Source: Williamwhitmania sp.
Lineage (GTDB): Bacteria > Bacteroidota > Bacteroidia > Bacteroidales > Williamwhitmaniaceae
Length of the DNA: 33,933 nucleotides
Direction of reading: 5' to 3'
Assembly: GCA_035529935.1 (NCBI GenBank)
Contig: DATKVT010000031.1
Span: 1-33,933, forward strand
Under the pieces are notes generated by a model. It was not told where the DNA came from. It was given only the letters and a program-made list of their open reading frames with translations, and searched no databases. A program made the translations under genes and the position numbers. Positions 25,084-32,841 of the stretch are shown here, in pieces (the first letter of the stretch is position 1; each line of letters begins with the position of its first letter).

Positions 25084-25845
25084 ATGGATGTAAAGGATAT
25101 TATCAAGGAGGAAAACCTGGTTTTTAGAAAATCGAAGGTTTTGACCGATAATGTGATGCACTACTGTCCTGGCTGTAGCCACGGTGTGGTGCACAACCTT
25201 ATTGCTGAAGTTATTGAGGAGATGGGGATTCAGGATAATACCATTGGTGTTTCCCCTGTAGGGTGTTCAGTGCTAGCCTATAACTATCTCGATATTGATT
25301 GGCAGCAAGCTGCTCACGGTCGTGCGCCGGCCCTAGCAACTGCTACTAAGCGGCTTAATCCAGATAAGTATGTGTTTACCTATCAGGGTGATGGCGACTT
25401 GGCCTCCATTGGAACGGCCGAAATTATGCACGCCTGCAACCGCGGAGAAAACATTGTGGTAATTTTCATAAATAACGCCATATATGGTATGACAGGTGGC
25501 CAGATGGCTCCTACCACCTTAATTGGCATGAAAACAGCTACTACACCTTATGGTCGTAACGTTGAGCTTAATGGTCATCCTCTTAAAATTACCGAGCTCA
25601 TAGCTCAACTTCCCGGAACCTGCTTTGTTACGCGTCAGTCGGTTCAAACTCCAGCCGCAGTGCGCAAGGCAAAAAAGGCCATCCACAAGGCTTTTGAAAA
25701 CTCTGGTAAGAAAAAAGGTACTTCATTTGTGGAGATCGTTTCAACCTGCAGTTCAGGCTGGAAGTTATCTCCTGTAAAGGCGAACGAGTGGATGGTGGAG
25801 AATATGTTCCCATTTTATCCGCTGGGTGATATGAAAGATGAGTAG
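25084..25845 (+). CDS. 2-oxoacid:ferredoxin oxidoreductase beta subunit, TPP-binding
   Basis: A 253-residue subunit that binds thiamine pyrophosphate and carries out decarboxylation. CPGCSHGVVHNLIAEV near the N-terminus and the TPP motif GDGDLASIGTAEI (G102 onward) through INNAIYGMTGGQMAPTT identify the family. A strong Shine-Dalgarno-like AAAGGAGG at 25067-25074, inside the last codons of vorB, lies 9 bases before the ATG. This is unusual for Bacteroidota and fits tight translational coupling with the alpha subunit. It is about the usual length for the separate-chain beta subunit. Often labelled korB or vorA; the symbol is left blank because the substrate is not certain. Confidence 0.92.
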   Translation: MDVKDIIKEENLVFRKSKVLTDNVMHYCPGCSHGVVHNLIAEVIEEMGIQDNTIGVSPVGCSVLAYNYLDIDWQQAAHGRAPALATATKRLNPDKYVFTYQGDGDLASIGTAEIMHACNRGENIVVIFINNAIYGMTGGQMAPTTLIGMKTATTPYGRNVELNGHPLKITELIAQLPGTCFVTRQSVQTPAAVRKAKKAIHKAFENSGKKKGTSFVEIVSTCSSGWKLSPVKANEWMVENMFPFYPLGDMKDE

Positions 25846-25878
25846 CCTTTGGTGTTAATTCTTTAAACATTGCAGAAG

Positions 25879-26430
25879 ATGAAAGAAGAAATAATTATAG
25901 CAGGGTTTGGTGGTCAAGGTGTACTTTCTATGGGTAAGATATTGGCATACTCTGGCGTAATGCAGAACCAAGAAGTTTCCTGGATGCCATCGTATGGTCC
26001 AGAGATGCGCGGCGGAACTGCCAACGTTATTGTAATTCTCAGCGATAGCCGCATTAGCTCGCCCATCGTTCAGGAATTTGATACGGCCATTATCCTCAAT
26101 CAACAGTCGCTTGATAAGTTTGAGAAGCACGTAAAGCCGGGTGGTATGCTCATCTACGATCCCAACGGCATTACTCGCCACCCAGAGCGCAAGGATATCA
26201 ATGTATACAAGGTTGAGGCAGCCGAAGAGGCGGCTAGAATGCATAGCGCCAAGTCGTTCAACATGATTGTTCTTGGTGCTTACCTTAAGATTAAACCCTT
26301 GGTGAAAATGGAAAACATTATAAAGGGGTTAAAGAAATCACTACCTGACCGTCACCATAATCTTATTCCACAAAACGAGGAAGCTATTACCAAGGGCATG
26401 GCGATTGTTCAAGAAGTTCATAAGCTATAG
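25879..26430 (+). CDS. 2-oxoacid:ferredoxin oxidoreductase gamma subunit
   Basis: A 183-residue gamma subunit. IIIAGFGGQGVLSMGKIL is the nucleotide-like GxGGQG motif of the family, followed by SYGPEMRGGTANVIVILSD. This subunit helps bind CoA in related enzymes. The ATG at 25879 is chosen over a TTG at 25870, because the family begins with a short charged lead directly before the strand IIIAGFGG. The stop is followed by a terminator 20 bases later, so the aminotransferase-ferredoxin-alpha-beta-gamma set is one operon. Confidence 0.92.
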   Translation: MKEEIIIAGFGGQGVLSMGKILAYSGVMQNQEVSWMPSYGPEMRGGTANVIVILSDSRISSPIVQEFDTAIILNQQSLDKFEKHVKPGGMLIYDPNGITRHPERKDINVYKVEAAEEAARMHSAKSFNMIVLGAYLKIKPLVKMENIIKGLKKSLPDRHHNLIPQNEEAITKGMAIVQEVHKL

Positions 26431-26450
26431 CTTGCTGCCACTGTATAAAT

Positions 26451-26479
26451 AACCGTCCCTTTCATAGGGGCGGTTTTTT
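26451..26479 (+). terminator. Rho-independent terminator of the oxidoreductase operon
   Basis: AACCGTCCC at 26451-26459 pairs with GGGGCGGTT at 26467-26475 (one G-U), loop of 7, then a T-run to 26479. Confidence 0.9.
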
Positions 26480-26580
26480 GCTTTAGAGGGGTTTATAAGT
26501 TGGATTTCGCTGCAATGCTAAACAGCACAACTTCAGTTTTCATGTTGAGGGTAGGACAGAATTTTTTATGCGAACTATTC

Positions 26581-26611
26581 TTCCACAATTTGGGCTACCC
26601 AATGTGTGGAA
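26581..26611 (+). other. Strong hairpin in the gene-free region 26431-26946
   Basis: TTCCACA (26581-26587) pairs with TGTGGAA (26605-26611), and TTGGG (26590-26594) with CCCAA (26598-26602), separated by a 2x2 internal loop and closed by a 3-base loop. A-rich sequence follows, so it is not a plus-strand terminator. It lies within about 515 bases without a supportable gene and may be part of a structured RNA or long leader. The rest of that interval is AT-rich with no clear -7 box. Confidence 0.4.
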
Positions 26612-26816
26612 AAAACTCTACAGTATTTTGAGCCAGTGAACGGTTATGTTTTATTATGTTTCATAAATTCAAATACTTATAATATCAGTGTTGGTTATGG
26701 CAATTGTGGCATAATATTTTCATTAATGTAGTTGTATTGGTTAATACTTAATGAATTCCCTTAATGGGGTTTCATTGTCAGGTAACTTTTTAGATTAAAC
26801 CCTTCTAGCTCTTCCC

Positions 26817-26861
26817 GTAAACTCGGATGCCGCTGAAAAGCGTATCCGGGTTTACTTTTTT
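26817..26861 (+). terminator. Terminator-like hairpin 85 bases upstream of the NtrC-type gene
   Basis: GTAAAC (26817-26822) pairs with GTTTAC (26850-26855), CGGAT with ATCCG (26844-26848) and CGCT with AGCG around a GAAA loop; six T residues follow (26856-26861). The gene at 25879-26430 already has its own terminator, so this one would end an unannotated transcript or act as an attenuator. Confidence 0.7.
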
Positions 26862-26946
26862 GTTATATCTTTAGGCCTTATTGTGTGTTGAAACTTGTGT
26901 TTTAGGCCAATACTAACACATTGATTTCGAATAAAGGAGCTAGGGA

Positions 26947-28299
26947 ATGGTGAAAATTTTGATTGTTGACGATGATGTAACCTTCTGCTTAATGCTCAAA
27001 ACCTTCCTTCAAAAGAGGGGTTATGAAGTTGAGGAGGCATTTTCATTTTCTGAAGGGAGTAAAAAGCTTAATACCTTCGTTCCAGATATTATTCTCTCCG
27101 ATTTACGATTACCCGACAAGGATGGAATTGCTTTGCTCGAGATGGTAATGCGCGAGAAACCGCAAATACCTGTGGTGCTCATGACTGGCTATGCCGATAT
27201 CCGAACTGCGGTGCAAGCCATGAAGATGGGAGCCTTTGAATATGTTGCCAAACCCATTAGCCCGGATGAAATTTTGGCTACTATCGTTGCGGCATTAAAG
27301 GTCGATTCGGGCAAGGAGAATCGGGCGGTAAGAAAGGTGAAGAAGGAATCAGTATCGCGGTTTGTTGATGGTACCAGCTCGGTTGCACTCAAAACGCTGG
27401 AATATATTCATCTGGTAGCTCCAACTGCAATGTCGGTGTTGATTATTGGCGAAAGTGGAACGGGGAAGGAATTCGTTGCCCGTCGAATACATGAGCTCAG
27501 CGATAGACGTGATAAACCATTTGTAGCCATCGACTGTGGTGCTTTACCTAAAGATTTGGCTGCCAGCGAATTTTTTGGCCATTTAAAAGGTTCGTTTACC
27601 GGTGCTATCAACGATAAGGTGGGGCAGTTTGAGGCAGCCAACGGAGGAACGCTTTTTCTCGACGAGGTTGGTAACTTGAGCTATGAGGTGCAGATGCAGC
27701 TTTTAAGAGTACTTCAGGAGCGGAGGATTAGGCGGGTGGGGGCAAACAGTGAAATACCAGTTGATATTCGCATTTTGGCTGCCACCAATGACGATTTACG
27801 CATTGAGGTGCAGCAGGGAAACTTTAGGGAAGATTTGTTTCATAGGTTAAATGAATTTTCGGTTGTGGTGCATCCGCTTCGGGACCGTAGGGCCGATTTG
27901 CCGGAATTTGTTGATCACTTTTTGGCGACAGCAAACGTTGAACTGAATAGGACGGTTGAAGGACTCTCAGGGGAGGTAATGCACGTTTTTACAACTTATT
28001 CTTGGCCTGGCAATCTTCGTGAACTTAAAAATGTGGTGAAGCGTTCGGTGCTGCTTAGCAAGGGGCCGATTGTTGGTATTGAAGCCTTACCGGAAGAGTT
28101 GGTCAAGGAGAGCACAAAACACAATAACCATAATGAGGAGGAGCGTTCTCTTCGGGGGGCTGCCGCTAAGGGTGAACATGAACTTATTCTTCAAACCTTG
28201 GAAAAGGTAAAATACAACAAGACCAAAGCTGCTCAGCTGCTAAACATCGATAGAAAAACTCTCTACAATAAGATGAAACAGTATGATATTGATTTTTAA
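26947..28299 (+). CDS. Sigma-54-dependent NtrC-family response regulator
   Basis: A 450-residue transcription factor. Receiver domain (1-120): acidic pocket DDD (8-10), phospho-acceptor D52 in LSDLRLPDKDG, and K103 in AKPIS. AAA+ domain (about 140-375): Walker A GESGTGKE (168-175), sigma-54 contact loop GSFTGA (215-220, a variant of GAFTGA), Walker B TLFLDEVG (D239, E240) and the RRVGANSEIPVDIRILAATN segment. Fis-type helix-turn-helix at the C-terminus (about 410-450, KTKAAQLLNIDRKTLYNKM). It would activate RpoN promoters after phosphorylation. A canonical AAAGGAG at 26933-26939 sits 7 bases before the ATG. TATCTTTA at 26866-26873 is a near-match -7 box. It converges on the hybrid kinase, with the two stop codons overlapping. 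The kinase is the likely partner by position only. Confidence 0.95.
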   Translation: MVKILIVDDDVTFCLMLKTFLQKRGYEVEEAFSFSEGSKKLNTFVPDIILSDLRLPDKDGIALLEMVMREKPQIPVVLMTGYADIRTAVQAMKMGAFEYVAKPISPDEILATIVAALKVDSGKENRAVRKVKKESVSRFVDGTSSVALKTLEYIHLVAPTAMSVLIIGESGTGKEFVARRIHELSDRRDKPFVAIDCGALPKDLAASEFFGHLKGSFTGAINDKVGQFEAANGGTLFLDEVGNLSYEVQMQLLRVLQERRIRRVGANSEIPVDIRILAATNDDLRIEVQQGNFREDLFHRLNEFSVVVHPLRDRRADLPEFVDHFLATANVELNRTVEGLSGEVMHVFTTYSWPGNLRELKNVVKRSVLLSKGPIVGIEALPEELVKESTKHNNHNEEERSLRGAAAKGEHELILQTLEKVKYNKTKAAQLLNIDRKTLYNKMKQYDIDF

Positions 28300-30830
28300 C
28301 TTTCCAATAATTCCGCTTCTATTGCCCGTGTTGTCTCGCTGAGTTGAGCAATCAGTGTGGCTACCTTCTTTTCAACAATTGCCAAATTGCTTTCGGGCTT
28401 TTTTCTTAACTCCTCTAGTTCGGTGAGGAGCAAGGCCACTTCTGTGGCTTTTAGCTGACTAAAGTGGGGCAAAATCCTATGGGCCAAGTTGGCAATCTCA
28501 TTTTGGTCCTCAGCCTTTAATGCCTCTTCGAATCGTTTCGATGTCATTTCAATATTATCCTTGAGAGACGAGAGCACAGCGGTAAAGGCGGCTGAATCAT
28601 CACCGGTAAACTGTCGTATGCCTGCAAAGGAGAGCCCACCCATTTGTGGCGTTTGATTTTCGGTGGTTATCGACTCAAATGAAAGGTTGAGTAGTGACCC
28701 TACTTTTTCAAGCAGCTGGTACTCGTAAAATGGTTTTACAAGCACCTCGCTAAATCCGGCGCCGATGAAGGTACGTTTTTCTGCTTCTGTATTATTTGCG
28801 GTTACGCAAAGGGTGGGTATCTGCTTCCATTCGGTGCTAGCCATAACCTGCTGAACTAGCTCCAGACCTCCCATCTCTGGCATGTGTACATCTGAAATCA
28901 GAAGATGGTAACTTTCCCCATTCTCCTTGAGTAGATCGAGTGCCTGTCGGCCATTGGATACAGCGTCTACTGCGGCCCCATATTTCTCTAATATCCCTTT
29001 TGTAAGGAGCTGGGTGGTGGCATCGTCTTCTGCCAGTAAAATTTGGAAGCCGGTAAGCGCATGAGCTGAGATCTGAGTGTAAGATGATTTTCGTTCTTGA
29101 AATTCGTCCGCAGAGGTCTCATAGGGTATCACCACATAGAATTCCGATCCTTTTCCAGGGATGCTGGTAACGCCAATTTTTCCATTCTGCAGTTCAACTA
29201 GACGTTTAGAAATTGCAAGTCCAAGGCCTGTCCCTCCATATTTTCTGGTTATTCCAGCTTCCGTTTGTGTAAATTCTTTAAAAATATCGCTCTGCAACTC
29301 CATAGGAATGCCGATACCTGTATCTTCAATAAAAAGGCGTAGTTGTAAAGTCTTGCCATCCAACTTTTCGGTTGATGCCTTTAACTTTACGCTACCATTC
29401 TCAGTGAACTTAACAGCATTGCCCAGAATGTTTATCGCCAGCTGGCGTAGCCGAAGTGGGTCCCCTTTGAACGTGAGTGTAGGTTTAAATTCAATAGTAT
29501 GGTAGAGTGTAAGTTTCTTGTCGCGCGCTTTGGGTGCCACAATTTCGATTGCCTCCATGAGCGTTTCATAGGGCGAGAAAGGAGTGCACTCCAGCTTAAT
29601 CATACCGGCTTCTATTTTGGAAAAGTCGAGGATGTCGTTAATTAGCCCAAGCAGATGTTCCGACGATTTGGTGATAATGGACTGATAGGTTAGCTGTTGA
29701 TTTGTCAGTTTCGTTTGCCCCAGCTGTTCTGAAAACCCAATTATGGAGGTTATGGGTGTTCGTATTTCGTGGCTCATGGTGGCCATAAACTGCTCCTTTA
29801 CCTTAAGGTGTTCTTCGGCAAGCGCTCTTGCAGCTTCTAGCTCTTGGCGATAGTATTCGCTGCGTGTAAGATCGCGCATAATGAGCACTGAAAAAATTAG
29901 AATGGTAAGCAGCCCGCTGAATCCAAGACCAAGTGAATACAAATAGAGCTTTTGCTGCAGGGCTGCGGTTTGTTGTGATCGCTGGGAGGAAAGGCGTAGC
30001 TCTTCCTGTTCAATAAGGTAAAGCAGCTTTCGAATGTCGTTGGCAATTTGCTGATCATTTATCTGAAGCCTCCTTTCCTGAAGCGAAATTTCTTTGTTTA
30101 TCAATAGCTCCTTTTGTCGGAATCCAATGAGTTGGTTTTTAATGAATGCAATAGTAGTGTCGGGCCTAAAAATAGCCGTTGTGGATGTATCCAATCTGGT
30201 TTCGATTTTAGGGAGAGGTGTTGCCGGTTGCTCCTCTTCGTCTTTTTCACCGGTTATTGAATTCCAGAATCGTTTGAGAAACCCTGTCTTTTTCTCTGGC
30301 TCAATCTTTATTGGAATCCGCTCAATTGTATGCCGGTCCAGAATAGTTTTAGTTACCCTAATGGAATCGGAAATTCTTTGGGCAAAATTGAGAATGGAGT
30401 CCCTGGTTAGTGTGTCGAGAATATATTGCTTTTTTAGGGCAAACATGCTTTCGAAGATTTGTTGCTTTTGGGTAATTAGCAAATCAACTCTTCGGATTCG
30501 AGCAAGTTGGTTCTTGTTTTCTGCATTTTCTTCCTTCAGTAATTCTAGGTCATTTTTTAGTTGCTGAAGATTATTTAGATATGCCCTAAGGAAGCGTCCG
30601 TCGGCTGAGATAATGAAGGCTCTTCCCAATCGCTCCTCTTCCAGCAGGCGGGAAAGCATGCTATTTACAACGGCGGCTTTTTTTCCGGCAAGTTCAGCAG
30701 CTTCTCTGTATGGTTTTGCCTTGTTGGCTTGGAAGAGGAGTAGGTAAATTGCGGCAGCAACCAGCAGCAGCAGAATGAAGAATCCTCCAGCCACCTTTCC
30801 AGTAATTTTACGCTTTTCAACGTTTGGCAT
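28296..30830 (-). CDS. Hybrid histidine kinase (HisKA-HATPase-receiver-HPt)
   Basis: An 844-residue inner-membrane kinase from the ATG at 30830; a GTG at 30836 would add two residues. TM1 is at about 13-33 and TM2 at about 298-321, enclosing a long coiled-coil-rich periplasmic domain of about 265 residues with a proline-rich acidic insert (KDEEEQPATPLP). HisKA with MSHEIRTP (H354) follows, then the ATPase domain with NILGNAVKFT, DTGIGI and GGTGLGLAIS. The receiver domain has D647 in ISDVHMPEMGG. A C-terminal HPt-like domain has H784 in LAHRILPHFSQL, where LP replaces the usual LKG. This gives a full H-D-H phosphorelay that would need an outside receiver. The convergent NtrC-type regulator is the obvious candidate. 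A perfect inverted repeat abuts the start. Confidence 0.93.
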   Translation of the reverse strand: MPNVEKRKITGKVAGGFFILLLLVAAAIYLLLFQANKAKPYREAAELAGKKAAVVNSMLSRLLEEERLGRAFIISADGRFLRAYLNNLQQLKNDLELLKEENAENKNQLARIRRVDLLITQKQQIFESMFALKKQYILDTLTRDSILNFAQRISDSIRVTKTILDRHTIERIPIKIEPEKKTGFLKRFWNSITGEKDEEEQPATPLPKIETRLDTSTTAIFRPDTTIAFIKNQLIGFRQKELLINKEISLQERRLQINDQQIANDIRKLLYLIEQEELRLSSQRSQQTAALQQKLYLYSLGLGFSGLLTILIFSVLIMRDLTRSEYYRQELEAARALAEEHLKVKEQFMATMSHEIRTPITSIIGFSEQLGQTKLTNQQLTYQSIITKSSEHLLGLINDILDFSKIEAGMIKLECTPFSPYETLMEAIEIVAPKARDKKLTLYHTIEFKPTLTFKGDPLRLRQLAINILGNAVKFTENGSVKLKASTEKLDGKTLQLRLFIEDTGIGIPMELQSDIFKEFTQTEAGITRKYGGTGLGLAISKRLVELQNGKIGVTSIPGKGSEFYVVIPYETSADEFQERKSSYTQISAHALTGFQILLAEDDATTQLLTKGILEKYGAAVDAVSNGRQALDLLKENGESYHLLISDVHMPEMGGLELVQQVMASTEWKQIPTLCVTANNTEAEKRTFIGAGFSEVLVKPFYEYQLLEKVGSLLNLSFESITTENQTPQMGGLSFAGIRQFTGDDSAAFTAVLSSLKDNIEMTSKRFEEALKAEDQNEIANLAHRILPHFSQLKATEVALLLTELEELRKKPESNLAIVEKKVATLIAQLSETTRAIEAELLES

Positions 30831-30832
30831 CG

Positions 30833-30849
30833 ACACTATTAAATAGTGT
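30833..30849. promoter_or_regulatory. Perfect 8-bp inverted repeat at the kinase start
   Basis: ACACTATT (30833-30840) and AATAGTGT (30842-30849) are perfect inverted copies around one base. The palindrome ends two bases before the kinase ATG and covers the alternative GTG start. It could be an operator or a leader hairpin limiting translation. The same spacer holds TATCTTAG on the minus strand, one mismatch from TAnnTTTG. Confidence 0.45.
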
Positions 30850-30927
30850 GCCTAAGATAGCTATTAAATGAGAGAAGCTGCCCTTTTTAGAGCAGCTCCT
30901 TCTTTATTCAACCTTGCTAAAGTTAAA

Positions 30928-31794
30928 CTATTTTTCGATGGCGATTACCAAGTATTTTGATTTTTGCCAGAAGGCTTTTGAATCTTTAATAACCAATTCG
31001 GTAACCTTGTTTTGTGTTCCAACAATTTCGTAAGAATCTGCAGGATGAGGGGTTACAAGAGTAATTTTCCTTGCTGTTAATGGAATGGAGTTTAGCGTTC
31101 TCATGTCCACTGGGGTGAAGCTGTTGTCGCTGGGTGCTGAGGCAAGTTTAATGGACTTACCAAGGCCAAGAAAACCACCTTCTTTAACCACAATCCCTTT
31201 GGCTACAAGCTCCTTTTCAGTGCCCATGATGAAGTAAGCCTGATTCATCTCGTTAGTTTTCGTGGCAACAACTCCCGCCAACTTAGCGTTTTCTTGCTTT
31301 ACGGTGGTGAGTGTATCGTTGAGCGACTGGATAGAGAAGTTCAGCTTAGTAAGGTTATCCTTCAGCTGAGAGATGGTAGAATCCTTTTCTACAAGAAGTA
31401 GATTGGTCTTTTCTATCATTTTCTGCAGCTCTTCAATCTTGATGTTCGACTCTTTCAGCTGCTTCCTTAACCAGGAAATGGATCTCTTGTTCTTATTCAT
31501 CAGGTCGTTAATAACCTTGATGTCGTCGTTGATACGAGCACGTGAATCTTTGCTGAGTTCTCCACCCTTTGCTGTTTCTTTTGAAATGGTGGATTCTTTC
31601 ATTTTAATCTCGCCTAAACTTGACTCAATTTGATTTAGCGACTCAAAAAACTGGTTGATAACCGAGTCTTTAGAGGCGGCATCTTTAGCCATTTGGGCCT
31701 TTTCGGTTTGTAGTTGCGCAATTTGTGCTTTTTCTTTCTGGTTGCAGGCAGTAAGCGCTGCGGCTATTGCAATTCCTAGCAGTAATTTCTTCAT
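30928..31794 (-). CDS. Coiled-coil lipoprotein of unknown function
   Basis: A 288-residue protein with a lipoprotein signal (MKKLLLGIAIAAALTACNQK; lipobox LTAC, lipidated Cys17). Residues about 22-190 form a long coiled coil rich in Lys, Glu and Gln. The C-terminal part (about 190-288) looks globular: YFIMGTEKELVAKGIVV, GGFLGLGKSIKL, then ITLVTPHPADSYEIVG and SKYLVIAIEK. It would be anchored in the inner or outer membrane facing the periplasm, with a rod-like spacer. I do not recognise the family, although similar lipoproteins are common in Bacteroidota. It lies upstream of the kinase on the same strand, with 97 bases between. A near-match -7 box (TATATTTA, 31845-31852 minus) lies upstream. 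Confidence 0.82.
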   Translation of the reverse strand: MKKLLLGIAIAAALTACNQKEKAQIAQLQTEKAQMAKDAASKDSVINQFFESLNQIESSLGEIKMKESTISKETAKGGELSKDSRARINDDIKVINDLMNKNKRSISWLRKQLKESNIKIEELQKMIEKTNLLLVEKDSTISQLKDNLTKLNFSIQSLNDTLTTVKQENAKLAGVVATKTNEMNQAYFIMGTEKELVAKGIVVKEGGFLGLGKSIKLASAPSDNSFTPVDMRTLNSIPLTARKITLVTPHPADSYEIVGTQNKVTELVIKDSKAFWQKSKYLVIAIEK

Positions 31795-31913
31795 GGTTTA
31801 ATGTGTGTTTAAATTGTGTAACTATTATTGCAATCTGTGAGCCATAAATATACGACATTTTAAAGCTCAGATATAGAGCAAATTAGTTTTTTTTGATAAA
31901 CAACTGTTGGGAA

Positions 31914-31949
31914 TAAAAATCTACACCTTGGGGAATAGCAGTGTGGATT
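31914..31949 (-). terminator. Probable terminator of the yicC-gmk-nadD-TPR operon
   Basis: On the minus strand AATC-C-ACAC (31949-31941) pairs with GTGT-A-GATT (31926-31918), with one internal mismatch and a 14-base loop. A T-run (TTTTTATT) follows. It lies 27 bases past the TPR stop. Confidence 0.5.
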
Positions 31950-31975
31950 ATGGCGAGTTATTAATCCTTTAAGTA

Positions 31976-32260
31976 TTATGGATTGATAAGGTCAGTATTT
32001 CTATAGGCCAGAATCTCGTTAAGCATTTCAATGGCACTGATAGCTGAAGTGTTCTCCGGGTTTATTTCTAATGCTTTGGTGTAACAGTTAATAGCATGTC
32101 CAAAGTTAGTTTCTCTCCGAGCAATATTGCCAAGGATATAGTATGCTTCATCGCTATCTGGGTGTTTGGCCAAAATGTCGTTAAGAAGTTGTTTTGCTTC
32201 TTCTATTTTATAGTTATCGGCCAAGTTTCTTGCTTTGTCTATGTTCTGTTTGAGGTTCAT
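31976..32260 (-). CDS. Small TPR-repeat protein
   Basis: A 94-residue soluble protein with about two tetratricopeptide repeats: an AKQLLNDILAKHPDSDEAYY unit and an AINCYTKALEINPENTSA unit. Such repeats form helical scaffolds for protein-protein contacts. No signal peptide is seen, so it is cytoplasmic. Its start overlaps the nadD stop by 4 bases (ATGA), so it is translationally coupled to nadD at the end of the operon. Its partner is unknown. Confidence 0.85.
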   Translation of the reverse strand: MNLKQNIDKARNLADNYKIEEAKQLLNDILAKHPDSDEAYYILGNIARRETNFGHAINCYTKALEINPENTSAISAIEMLNEILAYRNTDLINP

Positions 32261-32841
32261 TTGTGATACAGATTATTTTGAATGATGAACTCGAATACTC
32301 CATTTGGGAGAAACATTCGAATATCATGATGGTTTGCCAACCATTCACGAATTTGAGTGGAGGAGATATCAAGCCGGGGCGCGCTAACCTTCGTGTAGTT
32401 GATCGAAGAAGTTATTGTTGCATTATCGTTAGAGGTGAACCGTGGATATACCATTAGTCTTGCAAGTTCCGCAATGCCTGTGAAATTCCTCCAGAGGTGA
32501 AACGATTGTAGGCTATCCTCACCCATAATTAGGGTGAAATTCAGGTTGGGATGCTTGTGGTGCAGATGCTCAAGGGTTTGGTAGGTGTAGGAAGGGGTAG
32601 GCAACTGGAGCTCGTCGAGGCAAATTTTAAGCTTTGGATGCCTTTTCTCGACTGCAATTTGAAGCATGTGGACACGGGCTTCTGGGCTAGCGAGTTCTTC
32701 CTTATCTTTCAATGGATTGTGAGGGCTGGGAATTAACCAAATCTCCTCAAGGTCCGTAAATTCGGCGCAGTAATTTGCAATTGCCAGATGCCCGATGTGA
32801 ACTGGGTTAAATGAGCCGAAGAATAGGCCGACCTTTTTCAT
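32257..32841 (-). CDS. nadD: Nicotinate-nucleotide adenylyltransferase
   Basis: A 194-residue cytoplasmic enzyme that joins nicotinate mononucleotide and ATP to make nicotinate adenine dinucleotide, the penultimate step of NAD synthesis. The nucleotidyltransferase signature GSFNPVHIGHLAIAN (residues 9-23) holds the HxGH motif, and ISSTQIREWL near the C-terminus is the second ATP-binding motif (ISSTxIR). IPSPHNPLKDKE and FTLIMGEDSL are further family segments. The start overlaps the gmk stop by 4 bases (ATGA). Confidence 0.96.
   Translation of the reverse strand: MKKVGLFFGSFNPVHIGHLAIANYCAEFTDLEEIWLIPSPHNPLKDKEELASPEARVHMLQIAVEKRHPKLKICLDELQLPTPSYTYQTLEHLHHKHPNLNFTLIMGEDSLQSFHLWRNFTGIAELARLMVYPRFTSNDNATITSSINYTKVSAPRLDISSTQIREWLANHHDIRMFLPNGVFEFIIQNNLYHK

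Noticed and set aside
30850-30905. Terminator between the lipoprotein and the kinase
   Set aside because: A GAAG/AGCTGC-type stem can be drawn on the minus strand, but it needs bulges and has no proper T-run, so it was not listed.
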